A DNA stretch of 64,000 nt from Nitrospirota bacterium (GCA_021844275.1 JAKBTR010000010.1:1-64000); one strand, 5' to 3'. Shown: positions 51,270 to 61,190, numbered from the stretch's first letter. Numbers and translations: made by a program. The notes: a model not told the origin generated them from the sequence alone.

Positions 51270-51351
51270 AAAAAGGGATCTTGAAACCGGCCGGAAAAGT
51301 CCGTTTTCTGGGAGAGGTGTTTTACGGACCTTTTTCAGAAAGGGGACCGGC

Positions 51352-51731
51352 ATGGCCGGAAAACGGAAAGGAGTGCGCATGATTCGAGGAATCCAGCGGT
51401 TGAAGGGTCTTGGAATGGGGAAGAAGGCGGTTGCCCGAGCGCTTCAGATCTCCCGAACACGGTGAAGCGGTATTGGGTTGGGGAAGCGGAGGAACGGGAG
51501 AGCCCTCGGCCGGAGTACCAGGCGCCATGGAGCGGAATGGTCGATTGGAAAGACGTCCAGAAGGCGGTGGAGAAGGGGCAGGCGCTGGCCCACTACCGGG
51601 AGGCATGCCAGGAGAGTTTGCCCGAAGGGGACTCCCGGAAAGGGGTTCCCTATGTGAGCTTCTGGCGGGAATACAGGCGGAAAAACGGACAAACTTTTTT
51701 CCTCTTGACAATCAGCATGCGTCCTCCTTGA
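51352..51731 (+). pseudogene. istA: Truncated, frameshifted IS21-type istA transposase
   Basis: MIRGIQRLKGLGMGKKAVAR and ALQISR in one frame continue in the next as VKRYWVGEAEERESPRPEYQ. Insertion of one base near 51455-51462 (CCG_AACACGGTG) would restore SRNTVKRYW, the expected IstA helix-turn-helix. Only the first 115-125 residues of a protein of about 400-500 remain; the rest and istB are gone. The gene following is chromosomal. Confidence 0.8.
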
Positions 51732-51740
51732 TGGGTAACC

Positions 51741-52838
51741 TCATTTTCCGGATTCTTCACTCTCATTTTCCGAAATCGACATTCTGGACCGCTGGACCCG
51801 GACGGCCACCCATCGCGAGACCAGCGGACCGATCAGGACAACCAGCAACATGCGAGAGAGTTGAAGCGCCATGACGAAGCCGACCTTGACGTTCGCGGAT
51901 GTGGCGATGATTGCAACCGCATCCACTCCCCCAGGACTCGTTGCCAGATAGGCCGTCAACGGATCGACTCCAAGAAATCGGTTCAGCAAATAACCCAGAA
52001 ACCCGCAAAAAACGATCACGACAAAGATGGAAAGGACTGCCCGGGGAATCATCCGGGCGGCATAAAGCAGGACATCCCTGCGGAAGCGCAGTCCGACCGT
52101 CCAGCCGATACACATATAGGCACTGGCCAACAACCATCCTGGAAGCATGATCGAGGCAAGCCCTCCGGCCTGCAGGATCGATCCGGCAAACAGAGGGATC
52201 AGAAGCATCCCTCCCGATATTCGTAAAAAATACCCGATAAAAGTCCCGACAAGAATGATTGTCATCGTTTCGCCGAACGGCAGTGGGAGAACCTCCGGAA
52301 ACCAGTGAAAGACTCTTCCGGCAATCGGGTGATGAATATTGAAATGAGCGACAAACGATGCGAAGAACCCCACCATCACCACGCGAAGATACTGGATGAA
52401 AGCGACAAGCCGGACATCCGCGCCACAGGATTCGGCCATGATGATCATGCTTGAAGCGGCTCCGGGCAAAAGCCCCCAGACAGCGGTCGTTCCCGGGAAA
52501 GCCCCCGAGTGGCTCAAAAACCATCCCATAGCACAGTTGAAAACGATGATCGACAATACAATAGAAACGAACAGAACCCCTCTTGACCAGAAAGCATGCA
52601 TCACTGCCGGCGTCAGCGACTGAGCCACCATGCAACCGACAACACCTTGAGCAAAACCGAACGGGATACGATGCACATGGATGTCAGAACGCAAAACACC
52701 CAGAGCGATCGCGGCGGCCATCGGGCCCAGCATTAGCGCTCCAGGAAGACTCAACTCGAGAAACAGGAACGACATCAGGATCGAAAGGATGATCAAGAGT
52801 CCCCACTGCAGGAAATGGCGGAGACTGACATTATTCAA
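51741..52838 (-). CDS. AbrB-family membrane protein (PF05145 type)
   Basis: 365 residues, about ten membrane helices, with the two-fold internal repeat of the family: PGALMLGPMAAAIALG in the first half and MLLIPLFAGSILQ in the second, plus GLLPGAASSMIIMAESCGAD and TSPGGVDAVAIIA. Once labelled ammonia monooxygenase by mistake; the true role is unclear, probably transport or regulation. It ends at the IS21 remnant and starts 32 bp after the isochorismatase gene on the same strand. Confidence 0.85.
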   Translation of the reverse strand: MNNVSLRHFLQWGLLIILSILMSFLFLELSLPGALMLGPMAAAIALGVLRSDIHVHRIPFGFAQGVVGCMVAQSLTPAVMHAFWSRGVLFVSIVLSIIVFNCAMGWFLSHSGAFPGTTAVWGLLPGAASSMIIMAESCGADVRLVAFIQYLRVVMVGFFASFVAHFNIHHPIAGRVFHWFPEVLPLPFGETMTIILVGTFIGYFLRISGGMLLIPLFAGSILQAGGLASIMLPGWLLASAYMCIGWTVGLRFRRDVLLYAARMIPRAVLSIFVVIVFCGFLGYLLNRFLGVDPLTAYLATSPGGVDAVAIIATSANVKVGFVMALQLSRMLLVVLIGPLVSRWVAVRVQRSRMSISENESEESGK

Positions 52839-52870
52839 GGGCGGAATCCGGAAGTTTTAAGGTTTCTCGA

Positions 52871-53437
52871 TCAGGAAAAAGTCACATCAACGGATTGCAC
52901 GACACTCCCGATCCGTGGAAAGATCTTTTCAAAGGCGAACCGATGCATGTCGGCGGACATCGAACTTGTCGCATCTTCGACAAACACGAGCGAATATCCC
53001 AGCTCCCAGGCCTGTCGGGCGGTGGATTCCACACCAATATTTGTCGCAACGCCGCCAAGAACGATCGAATGGATTCCTCGACGGCGAAGTTGCAAATCGA
53101 GTTCCGTCCCGTAAAATGCGCCCCACTGGCGTTTTGTGATAAAGAGGTCTCCGGGGCCGGCCAATCCTTCGACGATTTCGCTGAAATCGGAAGGATACCC
53201 GCCAGGAGGCATCACGTTCGGCTGATCAACAGGTTGACGGAGAACATCCTTGAAATCTTTTGAAAAACCAACGTTCACGAGTACAACAGAAGCGCCGGCT
53301 TTTCGGAATCGTTCTGCCAGCATCCCTCCGTTCTGAATGACACGTTCTCCGGAATGGGGTTCGAGAGGACGTCCGACAATGCCTTTTTGAAGATCGACCA
53401 GAACGAGGGCCGTCGATTGCGGAGCAAAAGCGATCAT
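52871..53437 (-). CDS. Isochorismatase-family hydrolase
   Basis: 188 residues. The Asp in ALVLVDLQKG and Lys in FITKRQWGAFYGTEL of the family triad are present, and the cis-peptide region reads GGVATNIGVESTARQAWE. The position of the catalytic cysteine of nicotinamidase-type members is Gly (TNIGV), which points to an isochorismatase-like or non-cysteine hydrolase. AAAGGAT lies upstream of the ATG. Likely co-transcribed with the AbrB-family gene and controlled by the divergent TetR regulator. Confidence 0.85.
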   Translation of the reverse strand: MIAFAPQSTALVLVDLQKGIVGRPLEPHSGERVIQNGGMLAERFRKAGASVVLVNVGFSKDFKDVLRQPVDQPNVMPPGGYPSDFSEIVEGLAGPGDLFITKRQWGAFYGTELDLQLRRRGIHSIVLGGVATNIGVESTARQAWELGYSLVFVEDATSSMSADMHRFAFEKIFPRIGSVVQSVDVTFS

Positions 53438-53544
53438 GACATTTATCCTTTCATGTGAGCTGTGATAGGGATTTCTGTCCCATCACAAACTTCACCCAGA
53501 CAGAAAACGAGCCAGAAGCGATCAAAGGACAGGATTATTTGAGC

Positions 53545-54192
53545 ATGGGCTCAAACAACGAGTCAAGAACCATCCGGGATCGCAATGCCCGGACGCCAAA
53601 GAGGACAAATGGCATACGGCGTGTGGCCGTCATCCTGAAAGCCGGAGAAGAAGTGATCGCCGAAAAAGGGTACGAGTCCGCGACGATGGCGGAAATCGCC
53701 GCCCGTTCCGACACCCGCATCGGCTCTCTCTACCGCTTTTTTCCCGGAAAGGAGGCTCTCGCCAACGCCCTGATCGACCGCTACCGGGAAAATATCGACC
53801 TGGCTTTCGATGCAATCGATGCGGAAGTGGTTTCCCTTTCTGTCCAGTCTCTGGCCGATCGTCTTCTCGGAACTCTTCTTCGCCTTCATCCTAAAGGAGC
53901 TGCGACATTCCGGCTGATGGAAGCCAGACCGGAGTGGTCGATAAAACGAGAAGAGCTCCGTTCTGTCGCGCTCCGGAGAATTGCGCAAACATTGCGTATT
54001 CATTCTCCCCGACTGGAAGAAAGCCTGGCGCAGGACGTGTCCACCGTTCTTCTTCTTAACATGAAATCCATGAAGGCATTCGCGATCATGTCAGACAGGG
54101 AAAGGGCTTCCGGAGCCCTGCGGGAGCTTCACCGCATGAACCGTCTCTATTTGGAAAATATCCTTACACCACTTCATCCTGACGAGAACTGA
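53545..54192 (+). CDS. TetR-family transcriptional regulator
   Basis: 215 residues. The N-terminal helix-turn-helix is in AGEEVIAEKGYESATMAEIA and IGSLYRFFPGKEALANALID; the C-terminal ligand domain is variable. It is divergent from the isochorismatase/AbrB pair (about 108 bp between starts) and is the likely repressor of that pair. The frame opens at 53455; ATG at 53545 matches the family length better. Confidence 0.88.
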   Translation: MGSNNESRTIRDRNARTPKRTNGIRRVAVILKAGEEVIAEKGYESATMAEIAARSDTRIGSLYRFFPGKEALANALIDRYRENIDLAFDAIDAEVVSLSVQSLADRLLGTLLRLHPKGAATFRLMEARPEWSIKREELRSVALRRIAQTLRIHSPRLEESLAQDVSTVLLLNMKSMKAFAIMSDRERASGALRELHRMNRLYLENILTPLHPDEN

Positions 54193-54428
54193 CCCTCATC
54201 GGGCATCCGTAGAGTCTTGTCGCTCCACACTCCCACCAACACAGCAGGTTTCCACTCCGGAGACTTTCACGAAAAACCCGTGATATGCTTCAGCGTCCTG
54301 TCCGAAGCAACCCAAGTCCATTCCAAAAATGAGGGAGATGAGACCGGATTGGACTATTGGCCCGATCGAGAAACCCGGGACGAGCACCAAACACGAAACA
54401 TTCCTGTGAAAGAGGGAATTTTTCGGAC
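54193..54428 (+). other. Intergenic region before the antiporter gene
   Basis: 236 bp. Nothing recognised with confidence; GTGAAAGAGGGAATTTTTC just before the start includes the ribosome-binding sequence. Confidence 0.3.
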
Positions 54429-56036
54429 ATGACCCCCATCTCAATCACCGTCTGGCTCCTTTTTTTCGTCGTACTCGTTTCTTCCCTTGGCGCAAAATGG
54501 CGCATCCCTCAACCGGCTCTTCTGGTCCTGGCCGGATTCATTCTGAGCTTTTCGTCTCCCTTCCACGATTTCCATCTGGATTCCCGGACATTTTTTGCGC
54601 TTTTCGTCCCGCCTCTCCTTTTTGCCGATGCGTGGCTCATCCCCAAAAGAGAACTCCGCAAGAACCTCTATAGCGTCCTCCTTCTTGGCTTTGGACTCGT
54701 CTTCGCCACCGTTGCCGCAACCGGATTTTTCGTCCACTGGCTGATTCCGGCGGTTCCGTTAGCATCCGCATTCGTTCTCGGCGCTGTTCTGTCCCCCACA
54801 GACACGGTGGCGCTGAATGCTCTCATTGGCCGCCTGTCGCTCCCCCAACGCCTGGTCTACGTTCTGGCAGGGGAGAGCCTGATCAACGACGCCTCCGGCC
54901 TTGTCTCCTTCAAATTCGCAATGGCCGCCATTCTCCAGGGGAATTTCACCTGGTCGGCCGCCTTTCGGGATCTTGCGTGGGTTTCGATCGGAGGGCTTCT
55001 GACAGGCTTCCTCATCGCCTACAACATCCATTGGTTCCGGCAACTTCTCACACATCGGGGGGTCGAAGATCCGAGTGTCCAGACATCCCTCTCCCTCATG
55101 ACACCCTATTTTGCCTATATGGCGGCGAACAGCTTCGGGGCATCCGGCATTCTCTCCGTCGTGGCCGCCGGGCTGTATGCCGGGGTCAGCGACGTCCGGG
55201 ATCTCTCCGGCCCACTCAGACTCCATGCGGCCAGTGTCTGGAACATGTTGACGTTTGTCCTGGAGGGCTTTGTCTTTCTGCTTCTGGGTCTCCAGCTCAG
55301 ACACGTTTTCGCGGCAATTTCTGCAATCCCGATCCCCCGTCTGATCGAATACAGTTTTCTTCTGACCGCTGTCACGATCCTGATCCGGATGATCTGGGTC
55401 TTTCCTTTTTCACGGATATCCTGGTTGCTGAACCGGATCCACACAAAAAACCTGACGCCTCCGACGTGGAACAGCGTTTTTCTCGCCGGCTGGATCGGCG
55501 TCCGGGGAGCCATCACGCTGGCAGCCGCCCTTTCAATCCCCCTCGAGGTCCAGGGAAAACCCTTTCCGGGAAGAGACCTGATCGTCTTCCTGTCCGGAAG
55601 CGTCATCCTTCTTTCCATGTCGACAGTCATCCTGACACTGGAACCTCTGGCCCGATGGCTCAAGGTCAAAGACCCCGGAGAAGCCGCGGAAGAAGAACAG
55701 ATGGCCCGTCTGGAAGCCAACAGGAAAGCGTTGTCCTTCCTGACCGAACGGACGACAGACAAGACTCTCTCCGAACAAGAAAGGGCGCTTCTGAACCGGA
55801 TCGCATCCGAATACACTCTCCGGATCCAGGAACTGCAAGAACGGCGGGAAGGAACCGACAACATCCGAAAAACACTGGAGGAAGAAAACGGTCTTCGACT
55901 GGAAGCCATTCACGAAGAAAAGCGGACAATCCACCAGCTGAGGACGGAACACCGGATCGACGACCAGACTCTCCGACGCATCCTGCGGGATCTCGACCTG
56001 GTGGAAGCGGGTCTCCGGAAGTACCGGGAGGACTGA
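54429..56036 (+). CDS. CPA1-type Na+(K+)/H+ antiporter
   Basis: 535 residues, about twelve helices. The ion-binding motif of NhaP/NHE exchangers is LAGESLINDASGLVSF, preceded by GAVLSPTDTVALNALIG, with the conserved Arg in WIGVRGAITLAAAL. The last 140 residues are a charged cytoplasmic coiled coil (about 395-535). Exchanges monovalent cation for protons and would help pH homeostasis of an acidophile. The ATG at 54429 follows AGAGGGAATTTTTCGGAC; a longer frame from 54357 is rejected. Confidence 0.9.
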   Translation: MTPISITVWLLFFVVLVSSLGAKWRIPQPALLVLAGFILSFSSPFHDFHLDSRTFFALFVPPLLFADAWLIPKRELRKNLYSVLLLGFGLVFATVAATGFFVHWLIPAVPLASAFVLGAVLSPTDTVALNALIGRLSLPQRLVYVLAGESLINDASGLVSFKFAMAAILQGNFTWSAAFRDLAWVSIGGLLTGFLIAYNIHWFRQLLTHRGVEDPSVQTSLSLMTPYFAYMAANSFGASGILSVVAAGLYAGVSDVRDLSGPLRLHAASVWNMLTFVLEGFVFLLLGLQLRHVFAAISAIPIPRLIEYSFLLTAVTILIRMIWVFPFSRISWLLNRIHTKNLTPPTWNSVFLAGWIGVRGAITLAAALSIPLEVQGKPFPGRDLIVFLSGSVILLSMSTVILTLEPLARWLKVKDPGEAAEEEQMARLEANRKALSFLTERTTDKTLSEQERALLNRIASEYTLRIQELQERREGTDNIRKTLEEENGLRLEAIHEEKRTIHQLRTEHRIDDQTLRRILRDLDLVEAGLRKYRED

Positions 56037-56229
56037 ACGTTATCCCGCTGGATCTCCGCTTTTTCTGAGAAAAGAGAGAAACCATACATCCCGCCATCCC
56101 CCACTTTCTCCTCCCCACCTGCCGGCGTGCTGCCCTTTCATGCAAAAAGGCCGAAGGATATGATATAAAGTCTTTCAGACATCCGTTCACCCCGTCCCCA
56201 AAAACCGGTAAAGAGGAGGAACCCTCCGG

Positions 56230-56874
56230 ATGGCAAAAAAAATCGGAATCAGGTCATTTTTTCCTCAATGGATCCTCTCCTCTCTGGCTCTGACCTTTCT
56301 GGCTTTTTCCGCCTGTTCTTCTTTTTCCCAACCTCCCGGTGGATACGGGGAACCCCACCTGATGGCCCAGTCGCACGGAAAGAGACCCGAATGGATCGAC
56401 CAGCCCGGGAAATACCAGCAGGATCATCCGGACGCCCGGTATTTTTCGGGGACTGCCAACAGGGAGCCGGACCAGGAAGGCGGCAGGACCGACTCCTACG
56501 CCAGCGCCCTCCAGAGCATTGCCGAAAGCGTGGCAAACAACGTCGGCTCCCGATACATGGCCAAACGGATGACGGTTCTGGGGTCTTCTCCGGACGGTGG
56601 AGACATGCGGACAAAGCGCCGGATCACGAACCTCATCCGCCAATCTGCCGAAGCGCGCCTCAGCGGAGTGCGCGTGGTTCGGTACTGGTGGAGAAAATAC
56701 TGGATTCAGCCGTCCAGAGATGCCAACACCCGAACCTACTTTGACTACTATGTCCTTGTCAGCCTCTCCAACGATCAATATCACCGACTGATTCGTCATG
56801 CTATCCGGGATGCCCGGAATGCCGCCGGCGATTCCCGGACCCGAAAGGCCCTGGATCTCCTGACCAATCCATAA
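56230..56874 (+). CDS. LPP20-like lipoprotein A, 214 aa
   Basis: Signal peptide with probable lipobox (LAFSAC, Cys at residue 29), then PEWIDQPGKY followed by an Ala-rich helix DSYASALQSIAESVANNVGS, the pattern of LPP20 (PF02169) domains. AGAGGAGG precedes the ATG. Related in layout to the next two genes. Ends two bases before one possible start of the next gene. Envelope role unknown. Confidence 0.7.
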   Translation: MAKKIGIRSFFPQWILSSLALTFLAFSACSSFSQPPGGYGEPHLMAQSHGKRPEWIDQPGKYQQDHPDARYFSGTANREPDQEGGRTDSYASALQSIAESVANNVGSRYMAKRMTVLGSSPDGGDMRTKRRITNLIRQSAEARLSGVRVVRYWWRKYWIQPSRDANTRTYFDYYVLVSLSNDQYHRLIRHAIRDARNAAGDSRTRKALDLLTNP

Positions 56875-56905
56875 TGTGAAACTTTTTTCCGGAAAGGACA
56901 GCCGG

Positions 56906-58087
56906 ATGAGGCGCGGTTTCTATTTGTTCCGGTCATTAACGGTTGCGGCATTTTTGTTCCTTGCCTTCAGTCGACAGGGCCAGGCATCCGAAAACTGGTG
57001 GGAGACCGGTCATCTCTCCGATTACCCTTCCAAGCGCTATATGACGGCGCTCGGATACGGACAGTCTGCCCGCTCCGCCCGGAGCGATGCCGTGCGGGCA
57101 TTGTCCCAGCAGCTCAGCGCCCAAATCGGTTCTTCCTACACCCAGAACAGGGAAACATCCGGGATGACCACGCACCGTTCCGTCAAGGATGTCATCCGGA
57201 TCCGGACCAAGACGCGGCTGGTCCATATTCTTTTCCCCCGGACCCGATGGGTCGGGAACCAGAACAGCTTCGTCGCACTGGCCGCTCTCGACATTCCGGA
57301 AGAAACCCGTTATCTCAAGGGACGGGTCCGGAATATCGAGCGGAACATCCGGTCCCTCCGGTCTTCCTATGAGAACGCCTCCGATCCCCTGCGCCGCATC
57401 CGGCTACTCTCGGAAATCGTCCGGAACAAGGAAAAGGCGGCCCTCTATGACCGGGAACAGGCCATTCTGTCGGGCGGATCCCCCTCGAGCCGCTTTGACG
57501 TGGGGCGCGACATCACCCGTCTGGAAAATCGTCTGGCCAAAGATGCCACTTTCCAGGTCGTCGTCGTGAACCGTTGTGGTGTGCCCGACGATCTGACCCG
57601 CACCGTTTCCCACCATATCACCCAGGCCCTGACGCGGGAAGGACTCGTCGGAGGACCGACCGGAAAGATCCGCATTTCCGGAGAGATCTCCTCCCGGCCA
57701 ATGGGTCGGCATTTTTCCCGTCGTTACCTTTATTACGGATATCATTATCATTTTACGGTCCGGGGCCCCGGAGGGCAGACTTGGGGAGAAATTGCACGGG
57801 ACGGAAAAGCTGCCGGTCTCACGAAGGATCAGGCACGGATGATGCTCACCCGAAGAGTTTCCCGGGAAGGCGTCCGTCCCCTGGTTCAAGGGATTGTCAG
57901 CCGGCTCTTCTATAAAAAAGGATCCCGGCGGTTCGTCGCCCTTCCCCGGGAATCCGCCTCTTCGTCAAAACGGCACGAAAAAGTCGTTCCGAAAACCGGG
58001 TGCACATCCTCCCCCCTGGGCCAGGCCCGGACGATTTCACATCGTCAACCCGGAAGACATCCGTCTGGCAGAGATTTGAGGACATAG
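56906..58087 (+). CDS. LPP20-like exported protein B, 393 aa
   Basis: Signal peptide (MRRGFYLFRSLTVAAFLFLA), then WWETGHLSDYPSKRYMTALG and SDAVRALSQQLSAQIGSSYT, an LPP20-like core. The remaining part is longer than in genes A and C, with a coiled-coil region (about 130-190) and a beta-rich domain that includes NRCGVPDDLTRTVSHHI. ATG at 56906 has AAAGGA upstream; a GTG at 56876 would add ten residues. Tail is Ser/Arg-rich. Function unknown. Confidence 0.65.
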   Translation: MRRGFYLFRSLTVAAFLFLAFSRQGQASENWWETGHLSDYPSKRYMTALGYGQSARSARSDAVRALSQQLSAQIGSSYTQNRETSGMTTHRSVKDVIRIRTKTRLVHILFPRTRWVGNQNSFVALAALDIPEETRYLKGRVRNIERNIRSLRSSYENASDPLRRIRLLSEIVRNKEKAALYDREQAILSGGSPSSRFDVGRDITRLENRLAKDATFQVVVVNRCGVPDDLTRTVSHHITQALTREGLVGGPTGKIRISGEISSRPMGRHFSRRYLYYGYHYHFTVRGPGGQTWGEIARDGKAAGLTKDQARMMLTRRVSREGVRPLVQGIVSRLFYKKGSRRFVALPRESASSSKRHEKVVPKTGCTSSPLGQARTISHRQPGRHPSGRDLRT

Positions 58088-58188
58088 GGAACGGAAGCCT
58101 TCTTCCGTCCTTCAACGGGATATCCGGAAGGCATGACAAACGTTCCTTCCGGACATCCCGCAACACGAACCGATACTGAGGAGATCGT

Positions 58189-58911
58189 ATGAAACCGTTC
58201 ATGAAAATCCTGATTCCGGCGGTGGGCCTGGCCGTCATGGGAACTCTCGCCGACTGCAGCTCGCTTTCCAGCCTTCCCCAGGGCCCGGAAGGCTACAAGG
58301 TGGTTGCGGGCTCCCGTTCCTCGGCCCCCTCCTGGATCAACTCGATCGGAGAGTACACCCACAAGAAAGACGAGAAAAAAGACAACAGGGGCGCTGTCTG
58401 GTTCACCGCCAGTTCCCCTCTCGAAAACACGCTCCAGGGCGCCAAGCACGACGCCTACGTCCGGGCGATGCGAAAAGCGTCGGAGAGAATCGCCGACCAG
58501 ACCTGGAACATTGTCGGAAACGCGGTGTCCCGCCGTCTGAAGCAGAACCTTCAGATCATGCACCGCCTGCGGGATGTCACGAAGACCCGGCTCCGGGCCG
58601 AGTCGCAGGGCTGGCTGGTGGGCGGAGAAGAATACATGTACTACTGGATCGAATACCAGCCGAAGCACAAGGAAATGGCCACCCGGGGGAACCAGTCCCT
58701 CTACCGGGCCTGGGCCCTCGTCCGCTTCAATCACAACAACTGGGAATGTTCCCGACGGAACTCCCTCAAGCTGCTTCCCATGGTTCAGTCGGATCTGGGG
58801 GGAAAGTTCGGATTCAAGAAGTTTGAGCAGAAACGGTACCTTGGCGTTTTGAGAGACATCACGGACAAGAACATCCAGCTGATTCCCGATCAGGTCTGTA
58901 CCGGCGGCTGA
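58189..58911 (+). CDS. LPP20-like lipoprotein C, 240 aa
   Basis: Signal peptide with a Cys (LADC) at residue 23; then APSWINSIGEYTH and KHDAYVRAMRKASERIADQT, the same WI...DA...A pattern as genes A and B. Has a WLVGGEEYMYYWIEYQ region. GAGGAGATCGT precedes the ATG. Followed by a clear terminator, so A-B-C form a unit. Aspartate before the lipobox Cys is unusual. Confidence 0.7.
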   Translation: MKPFMKILIPAVGLAVMGTLADCSSLSSLPQGPEGYKVVAGSRSSAPSWINSIGEYTHKKDEKKDNRGAVWFTASSPLENTLQGAKHDAYVRAMRKASERIADQTWNIVGNAVSRRLKQNLQIMHRLRDVTKTRLRAESQGWLVGGEEYMYYWIEYQPKHKEMATRGNQSLYRAWALVRFNHNNWECSRRNSLKLLPMVQSDLGGKFGFKKFEQKRYLGVLRDITDKNIQLIPDQVCTGG

Positions 58912-58920
58912 TTTCTTTTC

Positions 58921-58954
58921 CCCCTGTCCGGGAACCGGTGATTCCGGACAGGGG
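58921..58954 (+). terminator. Rho-independent terminator after the LPP20-like genes
   Basis: CCCCTGTCCGG (58921-58931) and CCGGACAGGGG (58944-58954), 11-bp perfect stem and 12-base loop, followed by a T-rich stretch (TCTGCTTTTGTTTCTT). Confidence 0.88.
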
Positions 58955-59138
58955 TCTGCTTTTGTTTCTTCGAGAACTGTTCGCGTCGATTATTCCGGGT
59001 TCTCTTTGACAACATTCCAGGCCAAATGCACAATAAAATCATGAGAAAATGGCAGAATCTCCCTTTCGGGGAGAAAGGGCAGGATCTTTTCGGGCATATC
59101 CCAATGCCCGGGACAGAATCTTTCGTCTTGACGATCCG

Positions 59139-61190
59139 ATGACCGCGTTTTCCCCGACGGCCGGAGACTGGCTTTTCGCCATCAAGACATGCGCCGCTGC
59201 CCTCCTGTCCCTTTTTGTCGCTTTCCGATGGGATCTTCCCCAGCCCTACTGGGCTCTTTTGACCGTTCTGATCGTCGCCCAGCCCTACACCGGCATGGTC
59301 CGTTCGAAAGCCCTCTACCGCTTTGTGGGCACCTTTGTCGGTGCCAGCATGGCCGTCTTTCTGGTCCCCCTCCTGGTGAACATGCCCCAGTTCCTGACCT
59401 TGAGCCTGGCCGGCTGGATCGCCCTGTGCCTTTACTTCTCCCTGATCGACGGAACACCCCGGAGCTACGCCTTTATTCTCGCGGGATACACGATCGCCCT
59501 GATCGGCTTTCCCAGCGTCTCCGCCCCCCAGAACATCTTTTCCACCGCCGTCGCCCGGGTCGAAGAAGTCTCTCTCGGCATTCTGTCGACGTTCGTCATC
59601 AATGAACTGTTTTTTCCGCGATCGGCCGTCCCCTTGTACGACGCACGCATCCGGCGCTGGATGGAACAGTTCCAGGAGGCGACCATCCAGATCCTGAACA
59701 CCCCTCCCGGTTCCGGCATTCTGGAGAAGACCCGGCACCGTCTTTCCATCGACCTGGCAGGCCTCGATCCCCTCTCCGTCTTTGCGGCCTACGACACGGG
59801 CCGTTCCGACCATATCGAGGGCATGAACCGGTTGCGGGAACGCATCCGGGAGCTTCTTCCCCTGCTGACGGAAATCGTCCGCCATCTGGAAGTCCTCGAC
59901 AGGGACTATCCGGAAAACGCCCGGACACTGCACCCCCTTCTCCAGGACACCCGCAACTGGCTCGAGCAATCCTTCCTCCATTCCCCTCTCCGCCTTCCCG
60001 CCGTACTGGAAGGCGGAAACTGTTCGTCCCCGGAAAACCCGGACGCCGGAACCCGCCTTGTCCAGAGCCTGAAGACCCGTCTGAAGGCCTTGTGCCAGCT
60101 CTGGAAGGAATGCCGTGACCTTCGCCAAAACCTTCGTGGCAACGCCGCCATGCCGGAAACGGAAACTCCCCGGCGACCGACGTCCACCCATCGGGACCAT
60201 TTGCTGGCCGGTCTTTCGGCCATTGCCGTCTTCATCACGGTGGTCCTGGTCGCCAATTTCTGGATCTTCACCGAATGGCCGGACGGAGCCGTCGCGACCA
60301 TGATGGCCGCCGTCGTCGGATCCTTTTTCGCCGCCATGGACGATCCGGTTCCGGCGATCGTGCGATTTCTGTCTTTTCTCTCGACCGGGTCGGTGCTGGG
60401 TATCCTGACCCTGTTCATTCTTTTGCCGATGGCGCACAACTTCCTGGACTTGTCCCTGGTCCTCTCCCTGATCCTGATCCCGGCCGGACTGTTCCTGGGA
60501 CGGCCGGAGTACACCATACCGGTCCTGTCTTTCAGTATCGGATTCGCCGGGGTTCTGGCCTTGTCTCCGACTTACTCCGGTCACTTCGCCCGTTCCGTCA
60601 ACACCGCCATCGCGCAAAATGTGGGGATCTTCCTGATGGCGATCATGACCCGCCTGTTCCGTTCGGTCGGAGCGGACTGGAGCGTCCGCCGGCTCTACCG
60701 ATCCGACCTTTCGGACCTGGCCCTTCTCGCCCGACCTGCCACTCCTGTCGAATCCGGAACAGGCAACGAGAGCGGACAGGCCGCCCTGGCCCGCATCTTC
60801 GACCGGACGCCCCAGCTCGCAATCCGGCTGCAGGCTCTGACACCGGAAGATCGCCGCGTTTTTTCCCAAAGTTTTTTGCATCCTTCCATCGGACGCATCC
60901 TTCTGGACGTCTCGAAGCTCCAACCGGCCCTGGCAGTGGGGGACCGGGAACATCTCGCGCGCTTTCTGGAAAACCTTTCGGAGATTTTCCGGCAGAAACC
61001 CCTTCCGGGCCAGATGTCCTTTGCCCCCCTGCGTTCCGGGATCCGGTCTCTCGAAGCCGCCCTGTCTCCGGAAAACGACAGGACTCTCCATCGGAATATC
61101 CTCCAGAGGCTCGCCGCTCTGGAAACATTCATCCCGCCGGATGAGAAAGAAACCGTCGTCCGGAAGACGCCCGAAGGAAACGCCGGATGA
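59139..61190 (+). CDS. FUSC/AaeB-family efflux membrane protein
   Basis: 683 residues from ATG at 59139. Two sets of about five to six membrane helices (about 12-160 and 370-520) separated by a cytoplasmic helical domain, with PQPYWALLTVLIVAQPYTGM at the first repeat; this is the FUSC layout of AaeB, the p-hydroxybenzoate exporter. The upstream ATG at 59049 would add 30 soluble residues and has a weak site, so it is second choice. First of three overlapping genes for an aromatic-acid-type efflux system. Confidence 0.85.
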   Translation: MTAFSPTAGDWLFAIKTCAAALLSLFVAFRWDLPQPYWALLTVLIVAQPYTGMVRSKALYRFVGTFVGASMAVFLVPLLVNMPQFLTLSLAGWIALCLYFSLIDGTPRSYAFILAGYTIALIGFPSVSAPQNIFSTAVARVEEVSLGILSTFVINELFFPRSAVPLYDARIRRWMEQFQEATIQILNTPPGSGILEKTRHRLSIDLAGLDPLSVFAAYDTGRSDHIEGMNRLRERIRELLPLLTEIVRHLEVLDRDYPENARTLHPLLQDTRNWLEQSFLHSPLRLPAVLEGGNCSSPENPDAGTRLVQSLKTRLKALCQLWKECRDLRQNLRGNAAMPETETPRRPTSTHRDHLLAGLSAIAVFITVVLVANFWIFTEWPDGAVATMMAAVVGSFFAAMDDPVPAIVRFLSFLSTGSVLGILTLFILLPMAHNFLDLSLVLSLILIPAGLFLGRPEYTIPVLSFSIGFAGVLALSPTYSGHFARSVNTAIAQNVGIFLMAIMTRLFRSVGADWSVRRLYRSDLSDLALLARPATPVESGTGNESGQAALARIFDRTPQLAIRLQALTPEDRRVFSQSFLHPSIGRILLDVSKLQPALAVGDREHLARFLENLSEIFRQKPLPGQMSFAPLRSGIRSLEAALSPENDRTLHRNILQRLAALETFIPPDEKETVVRKTPEGNAG

